A stretch of DNA of 64,000 bases from JAZGGS01 sp963714405 (lineage in GTDB: Bacteria > Bacteroidota > Ignavibacteria > Ignavibacteriales > Ignavibacteriaceae): positions 124,001-188,000 of the forward strand of contig CAVQOH010000001.1 of the NCBI GenBank assembly GCA_963714405.1, read 5' to 3'. The translations under genes were made by a program, and so were the position numbers. The notes below the pieces were generated by a model. It searched no databases. It saw only the letters and a list, made by a program, of their open reading frames with translations, and was not told where the DNA came from. Shown in pieces: positions 18,525 to 26,060 of this stretch. Position 1 is the first letter of the stretch. The number at the start of each line of letters is the position of its first letter.

Positions 18525-19154
18525 ATGGAATCCGTAAGAAGCACCCCAATTCGTGTGGCAATAATTGAAGATAACCGATTTATCCGTAACGGCATTGAGA
18601 TTATCCTTAATGCTGAAAAAGAATTCGAACTTATTGGCTCTTATTCAAGCTGCGAAGATGCATTTTTTTATGACGAGATAAGCAAAGCACAAATCGTTTT
18701 AATGGATATTATGCTTCCGGGCATTTCAGGAATTGAGGGAATAAGATATCTGAAAAAAAACTTTCCTGAGATCTTAATAATAGTATGTACTGCATACGAA
18801 GATGATAAAAATATTTTTGAAGCAATTTCTTCCGGTGCCGTTGGCTTCATCTCAAAAAAAACCTCACTCGAACAATTAATATCTGCTCTGAAAAATGTTT
18901 TAAACGGCGGATCGCCTATGACACCAAATGTTGCCGGATATATTAAAAATTCTTTTAGATCACAAAATGGAAAGCGAAATAAAAGCGGTGCAGAGTTAAA
19001 TGAAATTGAAAATAATATTATTGAGAATATTTCAATTGGAAAATCATACTCAACAGTAGCTAACGAGCTATCAGTTAATGAATCGGAACTGTATACCATA
19101 GTTCGTTCTATTTATGGAAAGCTGCAAAATAAGTTAATTCAATTACATAATTAA
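18525..19154 (+). CDS. Response regulator with degenerate LuxR-like output domain
   Basis: The receiver domain is complete: IIED, phosphoacceptor Asp61 (LMDIMLPG) and Lys in FISKKTS. It is clearly paralogous to the regulator just upstream (shared SxSCEDAF, GISGIEGIRYLK and NGGSPMTP stretches). The C-terminal region (IGKSYSTVANELSVNESELYTIVRSIYGKLQNK) keeps the helix-turn-helix outline but has lost most conserved DNA-contact residues, including the VxxHxxxIxxKL pattern and the NRxxA end. It may act as a phosphate sink or dimerisation partner, or bind other DNA. Confidence 0.88.
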   Translation: MESVRSTPIRVAIIEDNRFIRNGIEIILNAEKEFELIGSYSSCEDAFFYDEISKAQIVLMDIMLPGISGIEGIRYLKKNFPEILIIVCTAYEDDKNIFEAISSGAVGFISKKTSLEQLISALKNVLNGGSPMTPNVAGYIKNSFRSQNGKRNKSGAELNEIENNIIENISIGKSYSTVANELSVNESELYTIVRSIYGKLQNKLIQLHN

Positions 19155-19170
19155 AAAATTGGAGATTAAA

Positions 19171-21780
19171 ATGAAATTTTTGTCAACAATTCTGATTACA
19201 GTCTTTATTATTTTTTTTGCTGAGATAATCGTACCTCAAAATGAACATTTTATGGTGGATAAAGTACCTGTCTTTATTCCGGAGTATGGTTACCAGGGTA
19301 CACCCTCTGTTGCATTCAATGGCACAAACTACTTTGCAGTTTGGGGAGATAACCGTGCAGCAATTGCCTCTGTGATGATGGGAACTTTTATAGATCAGGA
19401 TGGAAACGTTTTAAATCCTGCGGGGAAACTACTTCTTGAATCTCCGGGAAGTAAAAATGAACCCGTTGTAGTATTTGATGGAAACAACTTCTTCATTGCA
19501 TGGCGGGATGATAGAAATGGTGAAGATGATATTTATGGTGCTAGATTCTCAGCAAATGGTGAATTAATTGGTGATGAAATATTAATATCTTCTGCTGGCG
19601 GAGATGAATGGGGTGCAGAGGTTACATTTGATGGAACAAATTACTTTGTAGTCTGGATAGATTATAGAAATGGCAGTGCCGATATCTATGGCGCCAGAGT
19701 TGATCAAGCAGGTAATGTTTTGGATCCGAATGGAATTGCAATTTGTAACGCTACAAGCGATCAGGAATATCCAAGAGTAGAAGCAGGAGCTAACAGTTAT
19801 TTTGTTGTTTGGGAAGACTATCGAATCGATCCTGCTGCCGACTATTATGGTGGCAGAGTTAGCTCCGATGGAACAGTACTAGATCCTGATGGTTTTATTA
19901 TAAAAGATGGACCGGATGATCAATACTGGGGTGATGTTTCCTACGATGGAACTAACTGGTTTGTAATATGGGGAGGAACTTATGATATTCTTGGAACTCG
20001 AATTAATTCGTCAGGAAATATTTTAGATCCCGGAGGAATAGTGGTCTCTCCCCCCGGTAGTGACGGCTATTACAATCGATTAGAATTTGATGGGACTAAT
20101 TACCTGATTACATGGTCTTCTTCCGGTGATGATGTAAAAGCAGCAAGGATTTCAACTTCCGGAACCTTATTAGATCCGAACGGAATTGATATTTCTGTGC
20201 AAAATATTTACGATGAGCAGTTTCCGGCAATATGCTATGGAAATGGTAATTTCTTTATTGCCTGGATGGATGAACGTAATGGCGGTTTTGGAAGTGATAT
20301 TTACGGTGCAAGAGTAAGTTCCGCCGGCACACTGTTAGATACTGACGGATTGTTGCTTTCTGCTTCGGCAAATAAACAAACCTATCCCGGTTGTGCATTT
20401 GATGGAGTTAATTACTTAGTTGTTTGGCAAGATAACCGAAATTCAGATACTCTTAAAATTTACGCGGGACTAATTAACCAGGCAGGGACTCTTCTTTCAC
20501 CCGGAGTATTTCAAATTTCAAATACACCTGGCTACCAAAGGTATCCCTCAGTTGCTTTCGATGGCTCAAATTATCTCGTTACTTGGTCTGATGAAAGAAG
20601 CGGCTCTGATATTTACTGCGCAAGAGTTACAACTCAGGGAAATGTGCTCGATCCAACTGGAACCCCTGTTTGTACATTTTCTGGCAATCAATATTTCAGC
20701 GCTGTATCATCCAGTACTTCACAATCACTAATAGTCTGGATAGATAACCGCACCGGTACACCTGAAATAAGGGGAGCAAGAATTGATCAATCGGGAAATG
20801 TTCTTGATGCTGATGGATTTCAGATTTATTCCGGTTCATACTGTGGAGCCGGTGGAATAGGTGTAAGCTATGGCAGCGATTCTTATCTTGTTGTTTGGGC
20901 AAGAGATGCAGGCGGCAGTAATCCGTATGATATTTATGGTGGGCGTGTGGGTACAGATGCAGCTGTACTGGATCCTGGTGGATTTGCTATATCAACTGCA
21001 ACCGGTAACCAGGATGGACCGGATGTCTCTTTCGATGGAACGAATTATTTTGTTGTCTGGATGGATAACCGAAATCATCAATCAGAAGATGATGTTTACG
21101 GTGCAAGGATTACAACTGATGGAACAGTTTTAGATCCGAGTGGTATTGCTATAGCAACTGATGCAGATTACCAGCAGGTACCCGATGTTATTTTCGATAG
21201 AAACCAATATATAGTTGCCTGGTTTGATAAGGGTGATGACTCAAATCTAAAGGGTGCAGAACTAGATCTTTCCGGAAATATCACTAACACATACACGATT
21301 TCAGATCAGTTTGGATTAAAGACTTATCCCTCCCTCGCGCACGGACCCGAAGATCAGGTTTTAGTCATCTACCAGGGTTTTGCTACAGATCACCTAAATA
21401 CAAACTACAATGCTTTAAGGACCTGGGGAACATTTCTAGGATTGTATGTAAGTGTTAAGGAGATAAGTTCAAATATACCCGAAGATTTTAATTTATCTCA
21501 AAATTATCCGAACCCGTTTAATCCTTCAACTAAAATCAGATTTAATATTGCCGAAGACGAATTTACAGCACTAAAAGTATATGATGTATTAGGAAACGAA
21601 GTTGCGACACTAGTTAATGAGGAACTTTCTGCAGGAGAATATGAATTTGAATTCAATAGTCATTCCGGCGAAGTCCGGAACCTGCCTGCCGGCAGGCAAG
21701 GTCTAACAAGTGGAGTTTATTTTTATCAGCTTAAAACTGAAGATTATGTAGCGACCAAGAAAATGCTATTAATTAAATAA
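19171..21780 (+). CDS. T9SS-secreted double seven-bladed propeller protein (DGTNYFVVW repeats)
   Basis: I place the start at ATG 19171 behind GGAG; an in-frame TTG at 19159 adds only four residues. After the signal peptide come fourteen repeats of about 55 residues with the core VxFDGTNYFVVWxDxRNG followed by DIYGARVxxxGxVLDPxG. Fourteen repeats fit two seven-bladed propellers. The T9SS sorting domain contains an unusual insert, SGEVRNLPAGRQG, encoded by two nested palindromes. The repeat type is related to the seven-repeat protein at 7311. Function is unknown. Confidence 0.88.
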   Translation: MKFLSTILITVFIIFFAEIIVPQNEHFMVDKVPVFIPEYGYQGTPSVAFNGTNYFAVWGDNRAAIASVMMGTFIDQDGNVLNPAGKLLLESPGSKNEPVVVFDGNNFFIAWRDDRNGEDDIYGARFSANGELIGDEILISSAGGDEWGAEVTFDGTNYFVVWIDYRNGSADIYGARVDQAGNVLDPNGIAICNATSDQEYPRVEAGANSYFVVWEDYRIDPAADYYGGRVSSDGTVLDPDGFIIKDGPDDQYWGDVSYDGTNWFVIWGGTYDILGTRINSSGNILDPGGIVVSPPGSDGYYNRLEFDGTNYLITWSSSGDDVKAARISTSGTLLDPNGIDISVQNIYDEQFPAICYGNGNFFIAWMDERNGGFGSDIYGARVSSAGTLLDTDGLLLSASANKQTYPGCAFDGVNYLVVWQDNRNSDTLKIYAGLINQAGTLLSPGVFQISNTPGYQRYPSVAFDGSNYLVTWSDERSGSDIYCARVTTQGNVLDPTGTPVCTFSGNQYFSAVSSSTSQSLIVWIDNRTGTPEIRGARIDQSGNVLDADGFQIYSGSYCGAGGIGVSYGSDSYLVVWARDAGGSNPYDIYGGRVGTDAAVLDPGGFAISTATGNQDGPDVSFDGTNYFVVWMDNRNHQSEDDVYGARITTDGTVLDPSGIAIATDADYQQVPDVIFDRNQYIVAWFDKGDDSNLKGAELDLSGNITNTYTISDQFGLKTYPSLAHGPEDQVLVIYQGFATDHLNTNYNALRTWGTFLGLYVSVKEISSNIPEDFNLSQNYPNPFNPSTKIRFNIAEDEFTALKVYDVLGNEVATLVNEELSAGEYEFEFNSHSGEVRNLPAGRQGLTSGVYFYQLKTEDYVATKKMLLIK
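21663..21700. repeat. Nested palindromes inserted in a T9SS tail (PAGRQ element)
   Basis: TTCCGG (21663-21668) pairs with CCGGAA (21675-21680), and directly after it lies the perfect 16-bp palindrome TGCCTGCCGGCAGGCA (21683-21698). The element is GC-rich in an AT-rich gene, keeps the frame and adds about 12 residues just before the LTSGVYFYQLK strand, which neighbouring paralogs lack. Confidence 0.75.
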
Positions 21781-21792
21781 GTGGAGAGTAAA

Positions 21793-23907
21793 ATGAAATT
21801 ACGATTAGCTTTTTTATCAATAATCATACTTACATCATTAATTAATATAAATGCACAACAAACTGGCTGGTTTTGGCTAAATCCGTTACCACAGGGTAAT
21901 GATTTAGAATCAGTTGTATTAACTGATGCAAATACGGCTTACGCTGTCGGCGAATCTGGTACTGTTCTTAAAACAACCGATTTAGGCGCAAATTGGCAAT
22001 CATTGCATACAGGCAGTAACGATGTTTTAGACTATTTAATTTTTTTAGACAGCCAGGTTGGATTTGTTGTTTCTGGTTCACATACAATATTGAAGACTAT
22101 TGATGCCGGTGAAAATTGGTCAGCGATTAACCTTCCAGATACGATGGGTGTTAGGGACTTAATGATGTTAGATGCAAACATCGGATTTGCATCCATTTAC
22201 GAACATTTACTAACGACGACTGATGGCTGGGCTACATGGACTGAACATTTTATTGAAGAGGATGAATATTATTCTTCTGTTTTTTTTCTTAACAGCAATG
22301 TTGGCTATTTAGCAGGAATTGGAGGAGCAATTATAAAAACAACAAATGGAGGCATTGATTGGATTACACTTTCATCTGGAACAGATGCCTGGTTAGAATC
22401 CATTTTCTTTATGGATGAAAATCACGGTTGTGCTGCTGGTGATGATGGTGTAATTGTTAGCACTACTGATGCAGGAGCTACATGGAGCGCACAATTCTTT
22501 AATGATAGGACCAGTTTTTATGACCTTTACTTTGTCAGCGACCAGATTGGATACGCATGTGGTGATAATTGGGATTGGGAGGAAGGAATTATTATGAAAA
22601 CTACCAATAAGGGGGAAACCTGGGATTTTCTTGTTTCGGGGACTACAGTACAACTAAACTCAATATTTGGGTTCACAAATGATAACCTTATTAGTGTTGG
22701 TTATTATGGAACTATTCTCACCTCAACCAATGCTGGAACTGATTGGATGAATCAAACTACAGGATCTTTAGAGTATCTTAACTCGCTTTACTTTGTTGAT
22801 GACAACTTAGGTTACTTTTGTGGTGAAAATGGATTTTTATACAAAACTACTGATGGAGGTTCTAACTTCGAAATAATGAATACCGGATCAACTACGGATT
22901 TTAATGGAATTTATTTTTTTGATTCAAACAATGGCTATTTAGTTGGTAACAGTGCAAGTGTTCTAAAAACAACTGATGGAGGAGCAAACTGGGAGACTAA
23001 AAATAATGGAATAAGCGGAGCCCTAACTTCAATCACATTTACCAACAGTTCTATTGGTTATACTGTTGGCAATCTTGGAATTTTTAAAACAACAGATGGC
23101 GGTGAAAACTGGTTATCGCAGTTTTCTCCGAACGGTGGAGTTTTCAATTTATTCTTCCTTGATGATGAAAATGGATATGCAACAGGTGGATATAGTACAT
23201 CTTTTTACAAATCTACAGATGGGGGCACAACCTGGGCAGATATAACCGGATCTGGTTTAACCGGTTTTTCTGGAATTTATTTTACAAATTCACAAACCGG
23301 ATATGTATCAGGAGAAGTTTCAATTTATGATGGAGGAATTAGCAAGACTACTGATGGCGGACAAACCTGGCAGCTTCAGAATTTGCCCACGGGAACCAGA
23401 AGGATAAATTCAATTAAATTTCTAAGTGATCAAATTGGATATGCATCAGGGCACAATGCATTTCTTAAAACTGAAGATGGAGGAAATACCTGGAATTCTC
23501 TGCCAATCCCATCTCAATCTATTGGAGACTTATTCTTTACCAGTACAGAAACTGGTTATGCTGCCGGATCGGGAGCTAATATTTTTAAGACAACTGATGG
23601 CGGTGGTGTTGTAAGTGTAAGAGAAAAAGAACCAAGGATACTCTCAAGCTTTATGCTTTCGCAAAACTATCCCAATCCATTTAATCCATCAACAAAAATA
23701 AGATACACCATGCCTAAATCGAACTTTGCTTCACTGAAGGTATACGATGTTTTAGGAAATGAAGTTGCCATACTAGTTAATGAAGAAAAACCAGCAGGAG
23801 AACATGAACTAGATTTCAACGGAAGTGGATTAGCAAGCGGAGTTTATCTCTATCATTTGAAGACAGGTTCATTCATCCAAACAAAGAAAATGTTATTGAT
23901 AAAATAA
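21793..23907 (+). CDS. T9SS-secreted double propeller protein (Ycf48-like), paralog 1
   Basis: I place the start at ATG 21793 behind GTGGAG; a GTG at 21781 is in frame. The signal peptide ends ININAQQ. Fourteen Ycf48-like repeats (SIxFxDxxxGYxxGxxGxIxKTTDGGxxW) give two seven-bladed propellers; blade 6 has an extra loop (DNWDWEEG). The sorting domain follows (LSQNYPNPFNPST to TKKMLLIK). It is the first of three adjacent paralogs with near-identical signal peptides and the opening QxGWFxLNPxPxxNDL. The spacing of 13 bases to the next gene implies cotranscription. Confidence 0.9.
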   Translation: MKLRLAFLSIIILTSLININAQQTGWFWLNPLPQGNDLESVVLTDANTAYAVGESGTVLKTTDLGANWQSLHTGSNDVLDYLIFLDSQVGFVVSGSHTILKTIDAGENWSAINLPDTMGVRDLMMLDANIGFASIYEHLLTTTDGWATWTEHFIEEDEYYSSVFFLNSNVGYLAGIGGAIIKTTNGGIDWITLSSGTDAWLESIFFMDENHGCAAGDDGVIVSTTDAGATWSAQFFNDRTSFYDLYFVSDQIGYACGDNWDWEEGIIMKTTNKGETWDFLVSGTTVQLNSIFGFTNDNLISVGYYGTILTSTNAGTDWMNQTTGSLEYLNSLYFVDDNLGYFCGENGFLYKTTDGGSNFEIMNTGSTTDFNGIYFFDSNNGYLVGNSASVLKTTDGGANWETKNNGISGALTSITFTNSSIGYTVGNLGIFKTTDGGENWLSQFSPNGGVFNLFFLDDENGYATGGYSTSFYKSTDGGTTWADITGSGLTGFSGIYFTNSQTGYVSGEVSIYDGGISKTTDGGQTWQLQNLPTGTRRINSIKFLSDQIGYASGHNAFLKTEDGGNTWNSLPIPSQSIGDLFFTSTETGYAAGSGANIFKTTDGGGVVSVREKEPRILSSFMLSQNYPNPFNPSTKIRYTMPKSNFASLKVYDVLGNEVAILVNEEKPAGEHELDFNGSGLASGVYLYHLKTGSFIQTKKMLLIK

Positions 23908-23920
23908 AGAGGAGAAAAAA

Positions 23921-26047
23921 ATGAAGCTGAGATTACTTTTTTTATTTGCAAGCATAATTGTATTTGTATTTAATGTAAATGCACAACAGTCCGGCTGGTT
24001 CTGGTTGAATCCCACTCCGCAAGGGAATGATCTTTTCAGCGTAACATTTCTAAATTCAGATGTGGGCTATGCCGGTGGTTCATATGGTACAATAATGAAA
24101 ACGACTGATGGCGGAAGTAGCTGGCAAATTCAACAACAGGCAAAAGACTACTCTATTGAAGAACTTTTTTTCTTTGATGAAAATATTGGATGGGCAGTCG
24201 GGGGAGAGTATAATCCAAGATATGGATTGATTCTTAATACCACCGATGGTGGTGAAAACTGGACAGAGCAGTTTAATCTTGATGATGATCGTTTGTTATC
24301 AGTTTATTTTACAAGTGCAATGAATGGATGTGCTGTTGGTGAGAGTGGAACAATTCTAAGGACAGAAGATGGTGGTAACAACTGGCAGACAGTTCCTTCC
24401 GGATTAATATATACAATAAGATCAATTTGTTTTACTGATGCAAATACAGGTTATGCTGTTGCAAATGAATATTTATTAAAAACAACTGATGCTGGTTTAT
24501 CCTGGAGTTCAAGCACTATTGCTGCTAATCTTTATATGGAAACAATTCATTTTCCATCTTCAAATATCGGCTACGCTGCAGGTGATGATGGCGAGATTTA
24601 TAAAACAACGGATGCTGGACAAACCTGGTCTCAACAAAACTCAACAATTTCTACAGATATTTTTTCAATTTACTTTATTGATGATTTACATGGCTGGGGT
24701 GGTGCTGCAAATGCAACTGGTTTAATTACAACAGATGGTGGAAACACATGGTTGGGCAATTCAGCTGGTGGACCTGATTTGACCTCTATTTATTTTACAG
24801 ATCTCTCTAATGGATGGTTAGTCAGTGAATATGGGGGATTGGGCAGAACTACAGATGGTGGATGGAATTGGCAAAATTTACATTCTTATTTTACTTATAG
24901 TCCGTTTACAGCCTGCTGGTTTACAGATGCACTTACTGGCTACGCTGCAGATGATGATGGGGATATAATTATTACTACTGATGGCGGGTATAATTGGACT
25001 CACCAGAATACAGGTACTACAAACGAGCTAAAATCATTATTCTTTGTTGATAGCCAAACAGGTTATGCTGCTGGAAGGCATAATACTATTATTAAAACTA
25101 CCGATGGTGGAGTAAATTGGGAAGATATATCGTTTGCAGGTGACAGGTATATTAATTCAATTTTCTTTCTTGATCATGACATTGGTTTTTTATGTTCGAT
25201 GTTTGGCTATATTTTCAAAACAACTGATGGCGGTGATACCTGGCAAGAGCAAACATCTGGAACATCCAATACACTCCGATCAGTTTATTTTGTAAATGAG
25301 GATGTCGGCTTTACCGTTGGCTCAAATCAAACTTCACTAAAAACTACCGATGGTGGTACAACATGGATTCCATTCAATACAGGTTTAAACCAAACAATAA
25401 ATGAAGTTTATTTTTCTGATGTAAACACCGGTTATGTTGCAGGATCTTTCGGGCAAATATCAAAAACAACTGATGGAGGTGCAACCTGGCAAAGTAAATC
25501 ATCTGGAACAAGTTCGGATATACTTTCTCTTTTCTTTTATGATGCTTACACAGGATATGCAACTGGAATGGGTGGTGCGGTTTTAAAAACTACAAATGCA
25601 GGTGAAACCTGGATTGCCGAGCATTATACTAACTATAACTTCCGCTCTGTATTTTTTCCAACTGCAGATACGGGTTATATAGTTGGTATTGAAGGATTAA
25701 TCTTTAAGACTGTTGATGGTGGAAGTATTATTACCGGTATTGAAGGAGATAATGAAGTATCAGTTCCCGAAGACTTTGCTTTGTTTCAAAACTATCCCAA
25801 TCCATTTAATCCAGGAACAAAAATTAAATTTACAGTTCCAAACGTAGTGACACAGCACGTTGTGTCTGTGCAACTAAAAGTTTATGATGTTTTGGGAAAT
25901 CTAGTTGCAACATTAGTAGACGAAGAAAAACCCATAGGAGAATACGAAGTTAATTTTAGTGGAAATGTATTAACAAGTGGAGTGTATTTCTATCAACTTA
26001 AAACTGGTTCATTTGTTCAAACTAAAAAAATGCTATTAATTAAATAA
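23921..26047 (+). CDS. T9SS-secreted double propeller protein (Ycf48-like), paralog 2
   Basis: This 708-residue protein starts behind AGAGGAG and has a signal peptide ending FNVNAQQ. It has fourteen Ycf48-like repeats. Blade 2 has a longer loop (GGEYNPRYGLI) and blade 4 the short form NEYLLKTTDAG, both shared in position with paralog 3, so the fourteen-blade layout predates the duplication. The sorting domain has an insert around VVTQHVVSV just before LKVYDVLG, encoded by a perfect hairpin. The T9SS tail reads LFQNYPNPFNPGT to TKKMLLIK. Confidence 0.9.
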   Translation: MKLRLLFLFASIIVFVFNVNAQQSGWFWLNPTPQGNDLFSVTFLNSDVGYAGGSYGTIMKTTDGGSSWQIQQQAKDYSIEELFFFDENIGWAVGGEYNPRYGLILNTTDGGENWTEQFNLDDDRLLSVYFTSAMNGCAVGESGTILRTEDGGNNWQTVPSGLIYTIRSICFTDANTGYAVANEYLLKTTDAGLSWSSSTIAANLYMETIHFPSSNIGYAAGDDGEIYKTTDAGQTWSQQNSTISTDIFSIYFIDDLHGWGGAANATGLITTDGGNTWLGNSAGGPDLTSIYFTDLSNGWLVSEYGGLGRTTDGGWNWQNLHSYFTYSPFTACWFTDALTGYAADDDGDIIITTDGGYNWTHQNTGTTNELKSLFFVDSQTGYAAGRHNTIIKTTDGGVNWEDISFAGDRYINSIFFLDHDIGFLCSMFGYIFKTTDGGDTWQEQTSGTSNTLRSVYFVNEDVGFTVGSNQTSLKTTDGGTTWIPFNTGLNQTINEVYFSDVNTGYVAGSFGQISKTTDGGATWQSKSSGTSSDILSLFFYDAYTGYATGMGGAVLKTTNAGETWIAEHYTNYNFRSVFFPTADTGYIVGIEGLIFKTVDGGSIITGIEGDNEVSVPEDFALFQNYPNPFNPGTKIKFTVPNVVTQHVVSVQLKVYDVLGNLVATLVDEEKPIGEYEVNFSGNVLTSGVYFYQLKTGSFVQTKKMLLIK
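25849..25866. repeat. Hairpin insert within a T9SS tail
   Basis: GACACA (25849-25854) and TGTGTC (25861-25866) pair around GCACGT. The extra peptide (VVTQHVVSV) sits in the same loop as the VRGETRDV insert of the gene at 12639, yet the sequences are unrelated. Confidence 0.6.
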
Positions 26048-26060
26048 GTAGGAGAATAGA

